From Alteribacter populi (GTDB lineage: Bacteria > Bacillota > Bacilli > Bacillales > Salisediminibacteriaceae), in contig NZ_KZ293963.1 in NCBI RefSeq assembly GCF_002352765.1, positions 3,250,559 through 3,314,558 of the forward strand: a DNA stretch of 64,000 nt. The letters run 5' to 3'. How positions within the stretch are numbered: position 1 is the stretch's first letter; the number at the start of each line of letters is the position of its first letter. Shown here one piece after another: positions 24,340-33,283 of this stretch. The position numbers were made by a program, and so were the translations under genes. The notes below the pieces were generated by a model. That model saw only the letters and a list, made by a program, of their open reading frames with translations, searched no databases and was not told where the DNA came from.

Positions 24340-25098
24340 TTATAAAAACCTTGCCAAAAAGGCAATTGCGGCTAAAACGAGAATGCTGATAAACGCAATT
24401 TTCTTGAAAAGTTGTTTATTTCTTGATTTTTTCTGCCAACGTTGAGGGTCGAATGTAACTTCATGGTCATCAGGCCTAGATTGCCTTCGAACATAAGCAA
24501 ACCGGCTAATCTTATAGAGGATGATCGGGCCGATGGCAGCACCAGCAATAAGTCCGAACAAATGAGCATAAATGTTAATTCGCGGGTTTACGAATGTCAT
24601 GATAAGACCGATGATTAATATCGTCATAACAACTTGGGCGTTGGCTGAATCAATTAAGTCTTTGCGGTAGAGTACCATGTATAAATAGATTCCAAAAAGG
24701 CCAAAAATCGCACCTGAAGCTCCTAAGTGCGGGAGGTAGGAAACTCCGCCAATAAGAAGGGTCGCTACATTTGCTAAAATACCCGTAAGCAAATATGCTG
24801 CGATAAAGCGCGTCTTACCGAGCATTTGCTCTAATGCAGGGCCAAATAAAAACAAGGAGAATGAGTTGAATAACACATGGGTTATCGTGACGTGAAGAAA
24901 AATGGGTGTGACAAGGCGCCAGTACTCGCCCATCATGATAAACGCATTGATTCCTATACCCTGATTCCGAATAAAATCCCCACCTAAAAATGGGAAGAGA
25001 TTCATCCATAAGAATAAGACGAAATGAATGCCGATAATCGTAGTAACGACTGGGTAGGATCGTGTGAAAGATTGAAAGCTTTCGTTTCGAATAAACAT
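24340..25098 (-). CDS. Rhomboid-family intramembrane serine protease (YdcA-like)
   Basis: 252 residues, six to seven membrane helices. Rhomboid signatures: WRLVTPIFLH and HVLFNSFSLF, catalytic Ser in GASGAIFG, and catalytic His in NIYAHLFGLIAGAAIG. It cleaves membrane proteins within the bilayer; substrates are unknown. It is the positional equivalent of B. subtilis ydcA, divergent from acpS. The C-terminal tail is basic and ends in a further helix. Confidence 0.88.
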   Translation of the reverse strand: MFIRNESFQSFTRSYPVVTTIIGIHFVLFLWMNLFPFLGGDFIRNQGIGINAFIMMGEYWRLVTPIFLHVTITHVLFNSFSLFLFGPALEQMLGKTRFIAAYLLTGILANVATLLIGGVSYLPHLGASGAIFGLFGIYLYMVLYRKDLIDSANAQVVMTILIIGLIMTFVNPRINIYAHLFGLIAGAAIGPIILYKISRFAYVRRQSRPDDHEVTFDPQRWQKKSRNKQLFKKIAFISILVLAAIAFLARFL

Positions 25099-25142
25099 AT
25101 TGAGTTACCCCTTTAAAATAGTAGGATGTCATAAGTAGAGGC

Positions 25143-25223
25143 GCTGAATAAGTAGCATACGCCTGCGGAAAGCGAAGCCATGGAAGCGGCACCCTTTGTA
25201 TTTGAGTTCTAGAGTTATTCAGC
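25143..25223. repeat. GCGGAAAGCG-type repeat with 9-bp inverted ends
   Basis: GCTGAATAA (25143-25151) and TTATTCAGC (25215-25223) bound an 81-bp stretch containing GCCTGCGGAAAGCGAAGCC, the reverse-complement core of the repeat at 18525-18620. No coding content. Confidence 0.6.
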
Positions 25224-25423
25224 AATCCCTAAGTAGTGCTTTGTTTATTTTATCATATGATTTACGGGGGAGTCTTTATGAACCACCCTTCAAAGGTTTT
25301 TTTACAGGCTCATTTTTAACCCAAAAAACAACCAAGTATACACTAACAGTTATTTTACAAGCGCGCTTAGGGAATCATCCCTTTCCGTGATAAACTAAAG
25401 AAAACATTGCAGGAGGATAACCG

Positions 25424-25786
25424 ATGATAAAAGGAATAGGCTTAGACGTCATCGAAATTGACCGAATAAAAACCTTACTTAACCGAAAGCAAAAATTTGC
25501 TGAACGAATCTTAACAAAAGAAGAACTAGATGTTTTCAATAAGCTCGATTTCAAACGGAAACCGGAATTTTTAGCAGGGCGTTTTGCGGCAAAGGAAGCG
25601 TTATCGAAGGCATTAGGATGTGGGATTGGGGAAGAGTTTTCTTTTCAAGATGCATCTGTATTGGCAAATAATCGCGGAAAGCCTAGTGTTCATTTCGTCA
25701 ATCCCATACCAGGGAATATACATATCTCGATCACACATACAACAGGAGTCGCGGTGGCTCAAGTGATTTGGGAAGATGAATCGTGA
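25424..25786 (+). CDS. acpS: Holo-[acyl-carrier-protein] synthase AcpS
   Basis: Transfers 4'-phosphopantetheine from CoA to apo-ACP. 120 residues. Mg/CoA-binding motifs GIGLDVIEIDRIK (N-terminus) and FAAKEALSKALG (about 47-58) are intact, and the C-terminal HISITHT is typical. AGGAGG precedes the ATG by 7 nt. Order with rhomboid upstream and the YdcC-like lipoprotein downstream as in B. subtilis, except for the decayed NAD(P)HX-repair gene in between. Confidence 0.95.
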   Translation: MIKGIGLDVIEIDRIKTLLNRKQKFAERILTKEELDVFNKLDFKRKPEFLAGRFAAKEALSKALGCGIGEEFSFQDASVLANNRGKPSVHFVNPIPGNIHISITHTTGVAVAQVIWEDES

Positions 25787-25870
25787 AAATAACCGGCTTG
25801 TCATGGCTAGTCTGCATATTGTAATGGACAGTCTCATATAGTGTTAGTGCGGATGGGAGGGAACGAAGGA

Positions 25871-27006
25871 ATGTACGTGGTATCGGGTGGCAAAATGCAC
25901 CAAATTGACCGCTGCACCATGGATGAGTTGGATTGTATGAGAATATGCTGACTGAAAATGCGAGAGCAGCCATTTTTAATGACATGGTAAGGAAGTATCT
26001 TTGAATAATCGACAGACTGTTAAGGTCGGATCAAGGAATCATGGTGGTGATGGTGTTTGTTGTTGGTAGCATTTTAATGATCTCTTGTTATTGCTCTTTT
26101 ATAAAAGGTTGTTGCTATATGCTTTACGAGAAGAGCCTTTGTTTTAAAGTGAAAAGGAACTGTGAGAGACGATGGAAAGATCTTTTGCCCGTTCAAAGTG
26201 TAAGGAATTGAAAAAGAATCCCACTTACTACCTTGAGCTAAGTAAAGGTTTGCCAGCAGCAAAAAAACCAACCGGTTGATAGTTGAAGCGAACTGTACGA
26301 ATATCATTCAATCTTCTAAGGATCTACTTTTAAGAGAAAAGGAGATTACTAGAAAGTTATGAATGATAAAAAACGTCTAGCAATTACTTCCTACCCAATG
26401 CTTTCAAATGTCTCGATTGATACTCTTCGTAGTCAGGCTAGAATGCGAATCGTCATCGGAGGTTCGAAGGGGGTGCCGGGAGCACTGAGTCTTACTACAT
26501 GCGCAAAGGCATTGGCCTCTATAAGTATAAGAAGCCCTGCCTTAAGAATTTCACCTTGTGGCCCAGAATGCGACTGAAGCAACCGCTTGAATTTCTTTCC
26601 GAAGTGAACGTTGCCTGCGAGGGTATTGTCGATTGATCTCCAAACAGGTGAGAGAAGGCACCACTATTCATTGTTAAGGCTCTGGATAGGAAGGGAATAT
26701 TAAAAAATGGACGGGATGGCGTACAGGAACATCTCCTAGAAAAAGGAGGAAGTGGAGATAAGTTAACGGGAATGACTCTCGCATTATTAATTCAGCATAA
26801 ATATTCAATGTAATAGTATGATTCGCGCTGTCTATGTCGATAGACTTGCAGCCGTCCAACTAATCTATGAAATGAATTCTGTTTCGGTTACAGCATCCGA
26901 TGTGATTGAACAGATTCCTAGCGTGAATAACGTCACTGCGTTACCCTTCATAAGGATCGAATCCCTCCTTTGTCGTCGAAATGACACAGAGGGGTTGAGT
27001 GTATGA
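25871..27006 (+). pseudogene. Decayed NAD(P)HX epimerase/dehydratase (YjeF/Nnr-type)
   Basis: Fragments of the bifunctional NAD(P)H-hydrate repair enzyme occur in the right order but in different frames with stops between. They are: MYVVSGGKMHQIDRCTMDEL (from ATG 25871); MLTENARAAIF (about 25948), matching M-L-M-E-N-A-x-R-A; KVGSRNHGGDG (about 26023), matching the epimerase VGSGNNGGDG; RIVIGGSKGVPGALSL (about 26446), matching the dehydratase VVGGSxGMxGA; GGSGDKLTGMTLALLIQ (about 26748), the ATP-site motif; and SVTASDVIEQIPSV near the C-terminus. The total of ~1.1 kb is shorter than the usual ~1.5 kb, so there are deletions as well as frameshifts. The last frame ends in TGA overlapping the next ATG. 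Loss of this repair function is the interpretation. Confidence 0.85.
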
Positions 27007-28049
27007 AAAAAATCATTTCTCTTCTAATGTTGGCTGCATTAACAATGGTGTTGGCTGCTTGTGGGGAAAAGAGTCAGGAAGATGTCATCGAAGCCCTGGA
27101 TAAAAACCTGGATGATCTCACGGGTTACAAAGCAACTGCGACGATGACGCTGCAAACTGGAAAAGAGCCACAGTCTTACGAAGTCGATGTTTGGTATCAA
27201 TATCCAACTTATTATCGCGTTGCTTTAAGCAATGCCGAAAGTGATCAGAGTCAAATCATTTTGCGAAATGATGAGGGTGTGTTTGTTTTAACACCTGCTT
27301 TGAATAAAAGCTTTCGTTTTCAAAGTGACTGGCCTGAAAACAACAGTCAAGTGTATTTGTATGAATCACTCATTAATGATATCTTGATGGATCCTGAACG
27401 CTCGTTTACAGCAACCGACGATCACTATGTTTTTCAAACCAATACCAATTACACGAACAAAAATTTAAACCAGCAAGAGGTTATGCTTGATAAAAAAGAG
27501 CTTACACCAACTTCTGTAAAAATTATGGATGTTGATCTAGAAGTTTTGGTTGAAGTTGATTTTAAAGATTTTGAACTCAATGCGTCCTTTGATGAAGCGG
27601 ATTTTGATATGGATCGCAACATGACCGAGGCACGGTTAGACTCGGGAGTTCCGACGATGACAGAAGAAACTGAAGGGGAAGACCAATCGGGCGAGGATGC
27701 CTTTACAGTCTTCTTCCCGATGTACGAACCGCAAGGAACAGCATTTGAAGAATCTCGAGAACTTGAAACAGAAAACGGAAAACGAGTGATTCTGTCATAC
27801 GAGGGGGAACAACCGTTTACCCTTGTCCAGCAACAAAGTCAGGTCTTGGAGGCGTCAACGCCAGTTCATGTTTCCCAAGGGTCCCCTGTCGATTTAGGTT
27901 TCACTTACGGAGCTATATCTAAAGAAGGGGAAACAACGACCGTTTCATGGTCCTATGAAGGAACGGATTTCTTCTTAGCCTCGCAGCACTTGGATGACGA
28001 GGAAATGATGTCAATTGCCAGAAGTGTTTATGGAACGGAAGAAAAATAG
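27003..28049 (+). CDS. YdcC-like (LolA-fold) sporulation lipoprotein
   Basis: 348 residues with a lipoprotein signal and lipobox LAAC (Cys 20). The LolA/YdcC-like domain follows (GYKATATMTLQTGKEPQSYEVDVWYQYPTYYRVAL, abridged). The C-terminal part includes a DUF4367-like segment (VVSWSYEGT-type; here TTTVSWSYEGTDFFLAS). B. subtilis YdcC occupies the same position before alr and is expressed during sporulation. Exact function unknown. ATG 27003 follows GAGGGG by 9 nt. Confidence 0.82.
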   Translation: MKKIISLLMLAALTMVLAACGEKSQEDVIEALDKNLDDLTGYKATATMTLQTGKEPQSYEVDVWYQYPTYYRVALSNAESDQSQIILRNDEGVFVLTPALNKSFRFQSDWPENNSQVYLYESLINDILMDPERSFTATDDHYVFQTNTNYTNKNLNQQEVMLDKKELTPTSVKIMDVDLEVLVEVDFKDFELNASFDEADFDMDRNMTEARLDSGVPTMTEETEGEDQSGEDAFTVFFPMYEPQGTAFEESRELETENGKRVILSYEGEQPFTLVQQQSQVLEASTPVHVSQGSPVDLGFTYGAISKEGETTTVSWSYEGTDFFLASQHLDDEEMMSIARSVYGTEEK

Positions 28050-28062
28050 AGCTTTTTGGAGG

Positions 28063-28099
28063 AAGCAGGCTCTCTCATAACGTTGGGAGCCTGCTTTTT
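28063..28099 (+). terminator. Terminator after the YdcC-like gene
   Basis: AAGCAGGCTC (28063-28072)/GAGCCTGCTT (28087-28096) followed by TTT. Confidence 0.9.
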
Positions 28100-28221
28100 G
28101 AGTTGAAAAACTGTCACGGTAGGCCCTTTATTTATTGAATTGCCGATATCCAAGATATTTCTGTTGATAAAATACCTATTTGCGCCGATAAATGCTTGAG
28201 CAGATGATATATTGTTCAATA

Positions 28222-28250
28222 TTGACACGGCTATAGAATGGTTTGATAAT
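28222..28250 (+). promoter_or_regulatory. Sigma-A promoter of alr
   Basis: TTGACA (28222-28227), 17 bp, GATAAT (28245-28250). Confidence 0.75.
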
Positions 28251-28297
28251 ATATAACAGTGATAATCGGGTAAGTTGGATAAAGGAGAGTGCGGCCG

Positions 28298-29476
28298 TTG
28301 GAGAATTTACATGCTTTTTACCGCGACACATGGTCAGAGGTAGATTTGAATGCTATAGAGGAAAATATACGGGGAATACAGAAAAGTTTACCTGACCATG
28401 TGACCTATATGGCTGTAGTAAAAGCGAATGCATATGGACACGGAGCAGTAGGCGTGGCTAAAACGGCGGTTCAAGCAGGCGCTCAATACCTTGGTGTTGC
28501 TATTTTGGACGAAGCGCTAGTGCTTCGTCAAGCAGGGATTAAAGCGCCCATCCTAGTCCTCGGTTATATCCGTCCAAGTGATGTCGAGCTAGCGGCAAAA
28601 TACAATATTACTGTGACGGTTTATCAAGATGAGTGGGTAGAGAAGTCCGTTGCTTATTTAAAAGAAGGTAGTCCAAAGTTGAAATGCCACCTAAAAGTGG
28701 ATACGGGTATGGGAAGGATTGGTATAAGAACGGAAAAAGAAGGAAAGTCTTTAACTAACCGTCTTCAACAGCATTCTCAATACTTTACAATAGAAGGGGT
28801 CTACACTCACTTTGCAACAGCAGACGAATTGGATGCTTCCTATATAAAGAAGCAGCATAATCGATTTGAGGCTTATTTGAACTGGCTGAAGAAGGAAATG
28901 GGTGTTTCTGTGCAATATATCCACAGCGGAAATAGTGCGACCGCCCTTCGGTATCATGAATATTCTTATAATATGGTCCGCGTCGGTATTTCCACGTATG
29001 GCCTTTCCCCATCAGAAGAAGTGAAACCTGAAATTAAGGTGCCCTTAAGGGAAGCATTTTCTCTGCACAGCCGTGTCACCCACATTAAACAAATGCCTAA
29101 GGATGAGGGAATTAGCTATGGCGCAACTTACCATACAAAAGCGGATGAGTGGGTAGCGACTATACCAATTGGGTATGCAGATGGATGGCTTCGTGCCAAT
29201 GCTGACGGGGGAGAAGTGTTAGTCAAAGGAGTGCGCGCACCTATCATCGGTCGTATTTGCATGGATCAGCTTATGATTTCACTTCCTTTCCCAGTTGAAT
29301 TAGGAACAAAAGTCACCCTTATTGGAAAACAAGGATCTGAAATCATTTCTGTAGACGAAATAGCAAAACGATTGGGTACGATTAACTATGAAATTCCATG
29401 TATGATTAGCCATCGGGTCCCAAGAGCGATTATGAATGATGGAAATTTAATACATGTTGTTAATAAAGTGTTTTAA
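28298..29476 (+). CDS. alr: Alanine racemase Alr
   Basis: PLP enzyme that makes D-alanine for peptidoglycan. 392 residues from TTG 28298, which is 10 nt after AAAGGAG; the in-frame GTG at 28289 is too close to that site. The Schiff-base lysine lies in VVKANAYGHG (K42), the catalytic Tyr in ISYGATY, and CMDQLMIS is near the C-terminus. The N-terminal FYRDTWSEVDL aligns with B. subtilis Alr. It sits directly before the ndoAI-ndoA module, as in other Bacillales. Confidence 0.95.
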   Translation: MENLHAFYRDTWSEVDLNAIEENIRGIQKSLPDHVTYMAVVKANAYGHGAVGVAKTAVQAGAQYLGVAILDEALVLRQAGIKAPILVLGYIRPSDVELAAKYNITVTVYQDEWVEKSVAYLKEGSPKLKCHLKVDTGMGRIGIRTEKEGKSLTNRLQQHSQYFTIEGVYTHFATADELDASYIKKQHNRFEAYLNWLKKEMGVSVQYIHSGNSATALRYHEYSYNMVRVGISTYGLSPSEEVKPEIKVPLREAFSLHSRVTHIKQMPKDEGISYGATYHTKADEWVATIPIGYADGWLRANADGGEVLVKGVRAPIIGRICMDQLMISLPFPVELGTKVTLIGKQGSEIISVDEIAKRLGTINYEIPCMISHRVPRAIMNDGNLIHVVNKVF

Positions 29477-29594
29477 CAATTATGCTCAATTTATTAAGAG
29501 GAAACGCTCCAAATGGGGATTCTCTATAAAAATAGAAGGATATTCTTTTTCTTTGGAGAATATGATGTATAGTTGAAAAAATACAAAAGTCACT

Positions 29595-29623
29595 TTGCAA
29601 AGCTTATGAGCTAGTGATATGAT
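29595..29623 (+). promoter_or_regulatory. Promoter of ndoAI-ndoA
   Basis: TTGCAA (29595-29600), 17 bp, TATGAT (29618-29623), with an extended TG (29615-29616). Confidence 0.75.
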
Positions 29624-29670
29624 TAAAAAGGAAGAAAATCAGGGTGTTAGCTGCGTTGGAGGTGTTTTTT

Positions 29671-29949
29671 GTGTCCGAAGAGCACACAAAAAGAATAATG
29701 GTAAGTTTGCCACAACATCTAGTCAATGAATTAGACGGATTATTAGAAAATGAAGACATTAATCGAAGCGAAGTCATTCATCAGGCTACAAAAATGTACC
29801 TTCGAGAACGAAAGAAAAGTAAAATTCGTGAAACAATGCAACAAGGTTACATGGAAATGGCAAAAATTAATCTTAACATTGCGACGGAAGCCTTTCTTGT
29901 TGAGGAGGAGGCAGAGCACACTTTAGATCGCTTAGTAAGTGGGGTGTAA
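29671..29949 (+). CDS. ndoAI: Antitoxin EndoAI (MazE-type, ribbon-helix-helix)
   Basis: 92 residues, labile antitoxin that binds EndoA. N-terminal RHH (TKRIMVSLPQHLVNELDGLL...RSEVIHQATKMYL) for operator binding. The C-terminal RGYMEMAKINLNI-like segment (here QGYMEMAKINLNIATEA) contacts the toxin. GTG 29671 lies 8 nt after GGAGG and gives a length like B. subtilis EndoAI (93). It ends 4 nt before the toxin start. Confidence 0.92.
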   Translation: MSEEHTKRIMVSLPQHLVNELDGLLENEDINRSEVIHQATKMYLRERKKSKIRETMQQGYMEMAKINLNIATEAFLVEEEAEHTLDRLVSGV

Positions 29950-29953
29950 CGGT

Positions 29954-30304
29954 TTGATTGTAAAACGCGGTGACGTTTATTTTGCGGACCTATCACCCGT
30001 CGTTGGTTCCGAGCAAGGAGGCGTTCGCCCGGTTTTAATCATTCAAAATGACATCGGCAACCGTTTCAGTCCTACTGTGATTGTAGCTGCAATCACCGCT
30101 CAGATTCAAAAAGCTAAGCTTCCGACTCATGTTGAAATTAATGCGAAGCGATACGGCTTTGATCGGGACTCCGTGATCCTGTTAGAACAAATTCGCACGA
30201 TTGATAAACAAAGGTTAACAGACAAAATCACGCATTTAGACGACGATATGATGCTAAAAGTAAATGATGCATTGATGATCAGCTTAGGTCTGATTGATTT
30301 CTAA
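29954..30304 (+). CDS. ndoA: mRNA interferase EndoA (MazF family)
   Basis: 116 residues, identical in length to B. subtilis EndoA, a ribosome-independent RNase cutting at UACAU. The sequence is nearly the same as that protein (VKRGDVYFADLSPVVGSEQG, KLPTHVEI, RDSVILLEQIRTIDK). TTG 29954 is the start by alignment to MIVKRGD, with GGGG 9 nt upstream. A terminator follows, separating it from rsbRA. Confidence 0.95.
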   Translation: MIVKRGDVYFADLSPVVGSEQGGVRPVLIIQNDIGNRFSPTVIVAAITAQIQKAKLPTHVEINAKRYGFDRDSVILLEQIRTIDKQRLTDKITHLDDDMMLKVNDALMISLGLIDF

Positions 30305-30330
30305 CAACTACACACTTAAAGTTCCGTGGG

Positions 30331-30368
30331 AAAAGTTGCTTCTATCTTTATAGAGAGCAACTTTTTTG
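30331..30368 (+). terminator. ndoAI-ndoA terminator
   Basis: AAAAGTTGCT...AGCAACTTTTTT with an inner TCTAT/ATAGA stem. Confidence 0.85.
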
Positions 30369-30530
30369 TGTTTTTAAAAAGTTGAAAGTGGCATCAAGTC
30401 AACCATCTGCGATTCGATGTCATTTTAACTATTAGAAAGACAATAAACGTGGACGAAGTAACGTAAAAATGCCGGTTCAAGGAGGAAAATGTAAAAGAAG
30501 CTATTTTCTGAAAACGAGGGACAGCATTCG

Positions 30531-30559
30531 TTGCAATCACTAGTAATCAGTGGAATAAT
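30531..30559 (+). promoter_or_regulatory. Candidate sigma-A promoter of the rsb operon
   Basis: TTGCAA (30531-30536), 17 bp, AATAAT (30554-30559). A GTTAAC-N6-GTTAAC repeat (about 30563-30580) lies between it and the rsbRA start. Confidence 0.5.
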
Positions 30560-30595
30560 AAAGTTAACTAAGTTGTTAACAATGGGGGAAACGAT

Positions 30596-31417
30596 ATGAA
30601 TGAGCAGATTCGAGAGCTTCTCGATGAACATAAACTTGTCATAGCTGAGGAGTGGATGGTAGAAATCGAGAAATTCAGAACCGAAGACCATCTTCAGAAT
30701 ATCTCAGACACAGTCTACCAAAATACGAACAGAGAATTTGTTGAAACGTTATTCCGCACAATGGGGAAAGATAATGAGAAAATGAAAGAAGAAATCAGTG
30801 ATTATTCCGGTCGGCTTATTCAATTAGGGTGGCCATTAAATTATATAACCCGTGGTCTTCAGGAGTTTCGAAAAGTGACTGTAGGTACCCTTACGAAACT
30901 CGATTCATTAGACAGAAATATGGAACTCCACCAGGATATAGAGGATTGGGTCGACGAAATTGTCAATGTGTTAGTCAGTCATTACTCAGGGTCATGGGAA
31001 AACACGGTATTTTTGCAAAGGATGGCGTTGAAAGAACTCTCAGCACCGCTTATTCCTGTATTCGAGGGTATCAGTGTTATGCCTCTCATTGGTACGATTG
31101 ACACTGAAAGGGCAAAACTCATCATGGAGAACCTGCTTAGTGGCGTGATTGAACACCGTTCCCAAGTGGTGTTAATCGATATCACAGGTGTACCTGTCGT
31201 TGACACAATGGTAGCTCATCATATTATTCAGGCTTCTGAAGCTGTGAGACTAGTTGGAGCAAAATGTATTTTAGTAGGGATTCGTCCCGAAATTGCCCAA
31301 ACCATTGTCAATTTAGGGATTGACCTTGGTAAATTTCCAACGAAAAGCAGCCTAAAAAAAGGAATTGAATCAGCGCTTGAAATGACTTCCCGACAAATTG
31401 TAGAAATCAACAAGTAA
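30596..31417 (+). CDS. rsbRA: Stressosome protein RsbRA
   Basis: 273 residues. The N-terminal globin-like sensor domain (1-135) protrudes from the stressosome; the C-terminal STAS domain (about 150-265) builds its core with RsbS. The two phosphorylatable Thr positions correspond to LIGTIDTERAK and GVPVVDTMVA, as in B. subtilis RsbRA T171 and T205. RsbT phosphorylates these on stress. Start ATG with GGGGGAA 5 nt upstream. First gene of the sigma-B operon. Confidence 0.95.
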   Translation: MNEQIRELLDEHKLVIAEEWMVEIEKFRTEDHLQNISDTVYQNTNREFVETLFRTMGKDNEKMKEEISDYSGRLIQLGWPLNYITRGLQEFRKVTVGTLTKLDSLDRNMELHQDIEDWVDEIVNVLVSHYSGSWENTVFLQRMALKELSAPLIPVFEGISVMPLIGTIDTERAKLIMENLLSGVIEHRSQVVLIDITGVPVVDTMVAHHIIQASEAVRLVGAKCILVGIRPEIAQTIVNLGIDLGKFPTKSSLKKGIESALEMTSRQIVEINK

Positions 31418-31431
31418 AGGAGGAGCTAGTT

Positions 31432-31788
31432 TTGAGAATCCCAATATTGAAACTTCATGACTACCTGTTGATTTCTGTGCAAGTAGATTTAGACGATCAA
31501 ACAGCACTTCAGTTTCAAGAGGACGTCTTAAATAAGATTCATCAAGAAGAGTCTCTGGGGGTTGTCATTGATTTGACATCCGTGGAAATGATCGATTCAT
31601 ATATTGCGAAAGTTCTTGGTGATGTGGTAGATATGTCCAACTTGATGGGGGCTAAAGTAGTCCTAACAGGAATTCAACCAGCTGTAGCTATTACATTAAT
31701 TGATATGGGAATTGCGTTAAATGAGGTGCCGACAGCTTTAGATCTTGAGCAGGGGTTGGAAAGACTCCAGCAAGAATTGGAGGGATGA
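31432..31788 (+). CDS. rsbS: Stressosome STAS protein RsbS
   Basis: 118 residues, a single STAS domain. The phosphoserine motif MIDSYIAK (S56, equivalent to S59 in B. subtilis) is intact. Unphosphorylated RsbS captures RsbT; phosphorylation releases RsbT to activate RsbU. TTG start after AGGAGGAG. Confidence 0.95.
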   Translation: MRIPILKLHDYLLISVQVDLDDQTALQFQEDVLNKIHQEESLGVVIDLTSVEMIDSYIAKVLGDVVDMSNLMGAKVVLTGIQPAVAITLIDMGIALNEVPTALDLEQGLERLQQELEG

Positions 31789-31791
31789 TGA

Positions 31792-32193
31792 ATGCAAGTC
31801 CAAACCCATGTAGACATTCATAGCGAGTGGGGGATCGTGGCTGCTCGGCAAGCGGGTCGAAAACTAGCCCGAGAAATCGGATTTGGATCTGTGGATCAGG
31901 CTCGAATAACAACAGCGATTTCGGAGCTTGCAAGAAACATCTATCTATACGCACAACAAGGTCAAGTTTATATTGAAGAAACCGTCATTTCCGGAAAACG
32001 TGGAATTAGGATTATTGCTACGGACCAAGGGCCTGGAATTAAAGATATTCGTAGAGTAATGGAAGATGGCTTTACGACATCCGGGGGCTTAGGAGCTGGT
32101 TTGCCGGGAGTGAAAAGGCTGATGGACGAGTTTTTAATAGACTCCGAAGTGGACGAAGGTACCACCATTAAAATGATTAAGTGGATCCGGTAA
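31792..32193 (+). CDS. rsbT: Switch kinase RsbT
   Basis: 133 residues, GHKL-fold serine/threonine kinase. N-box SELARNIYLYA and G-boxes DQGPGI and GGLGAGLPGVKRLMD are visible. It phosphorylates RsbR/RsbS in the stressosome and, when free, binds and activates RsbU. Starts 3 nt after the rsbS stop with GGAGGG 7 nt upstream. Confidence 0.95.
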   Translation: MQVQTHVDIHSEWGIVAARQAGRKLAREIGFGSVDQARITTAISELARNIYLYAQQGQVYIEETVISGKRGIRIIATDQGPGIKDIRRVMEDGFTTSGGLGAGLPGVKRLMDEFLIDSEVDEGTTIKMIKWIR

Positions 32194-32207
32194 GGAGGTT
32201 CCCGATT

Positions 32208-33221
32208 ATGGAGAAGACACAGATTTCCATGTATCAATTATACAAAGATATGCTGGATAATTATCTGCAAAGTAAAAGTGAACATGCCCTATATGCTGCA
32301 CAACAATTCAGTAAAAAGATGATGGAAAATGACATGTCTCCTGAAGAAATGGTGAGCTTGCATATGTCTGTATTTCAGGAAATGGTGCCAGAGCTACCGG
32401 AAGAGGTCGTCGATTCGTTTGACTTACTATTAGAAGTCATGATTGGCTATGGTCTGGCTTATCGTGAACACCTAAGTTTAAAAGATAGACAGCGTGAATT
32501 GGAGTCAGAACTAAATGTAGCTGCACAAATGCAGCAATCTTTGCTACCGCAAGAACCGTTAAATACAGATGAAATCGATATTGGTGTTATTAGTGTCCCC
32601 GCAGGAAAAATGAGCGGGGATTACTATCATTTTATAAGAGATGACAACGGGTGCCTCGGTCTGGCTGTGGCGGATGTTATTGGCAAAGGCGTACCTGCTG
32701 CTATGTGTATGTCGATGATTAAATACGCAATGGATAGTATCCCTGAACAGCGTCTTCAACCAGCAGCTCTACTCGAAAACTTAAATCGCGTAGTCGAAAG
32801 AAACATTGACAGCAATATGTTTATAACAATGGTTTATGGTACTTACGACCCTCGAGATCACCGGTTTTATTATGCCGGTGCCGGCCATGAACCTGGCTTT
32901 TATTATTCCGCAGCAACGGACTCTTTTGAAGAACTGACGACAAAAGGGCTTGTACTCGGTCTTACGCCAAAGGTTAGCTACGCTGAGTATGTAAAAGACG
33001 TTCAACCAGGAGATTTCTTCGTTCTTCTTTCGGATGGTGTCACAGAATGCCGTACTGAAGGCGAATTTATCGAACGGGAACAAATCACTGAAATGATTCA
33101 CAAGTACTCTCACCTTCCTGCGCAGGAAATTGTAAATCGTGTATATCGAGAACTAGAAAAAATGCAGGACTTCCAGTTAAGGGATGATTTTACATTACTT
33201 ATTTTAAGAAGAAGTGTTTAA
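32208..33221 (+). CDS. rsbU: PP2C-type phosphatase RsbU
   Basis: 337 residues. The N-terminal RsbT-binding helical domain (1-85) precedes a PPM/SpoIIE phosphatase domain with metal motifs (SGDYYHFI, LAVADVIGKGVPAAM, LLSDGVTECR, LRDDFTLLIL). It dephosphorylates RsbV-P to start the partner switch. I chose ATG 32208 because AAGGAGG (32192-32198) is 9 nt upstream; an in-frame GTG at 32181 lies inside rsbT. The stop codon overlaps the -35 of the internal sigma-B promoter. Confidence 0.93.
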   Translation: MEKTQISMYQLYKDMLDNYLQSKSEHALYAAQQFSKKMMENDMSPEEMVSLHMSVFQEMVPELPEEVVDSFDLLLEVMIGYGLAYREHLSLKDRQRELESELNVAAQMQQSLLPQEPLNTDEIDIGVISVPAGKMSGDYYHFIRDDNGCLGLAVADVIGKGVPAAMCMSMIKYAMDSIPEQRLQPAALLENLNRVVERNIDSNMFITMVYGTYDPRDHRFYYAGAGHEPGFYYSAATDSFEELTTKGLVLGLTPKVSYAEYVKDVQPGDFFVLLSDGVTECRTEGEFIEREQITEMIHKYSHLPAQEIVNRVYRELEKMQDFQLRDDFTLLILRRSV

Positions 33222-33241
33222 TCTAAAAGGAATCCGGGTAT
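33216..33241 (+). promoter_or_regulatory. Sigma-B promoter upstream of rsbV
   Basis: GTTTAA (33216-33221), 14 bp, GGGTAT (33236-33241), an excellent match to the sigma-B consensus. Position as in B. subtilis, giving positive autoregulation of rsbV-rsbW-sigB-rsbX. Confidence 0.93.
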
Positions 33242-33283
33242 TACAAAAGAACGTAGTGAAATTGATATTCAGGAGGGGAAGTT

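Noticed and set aside
26359..26577. A separate 72-codon gene downstream of acpS
   Set aside because: Its residues match the dehydratase part of the decayed NAD(P)HX-repair gene, so it is a pseudogene fragment.
26818..27006. A 62-codon gene immediately before the YdcC-like lipoprotein
   Set aside because: It is the C-terminal fragment (SVTASDVIEQIP) of the same pseudogene.
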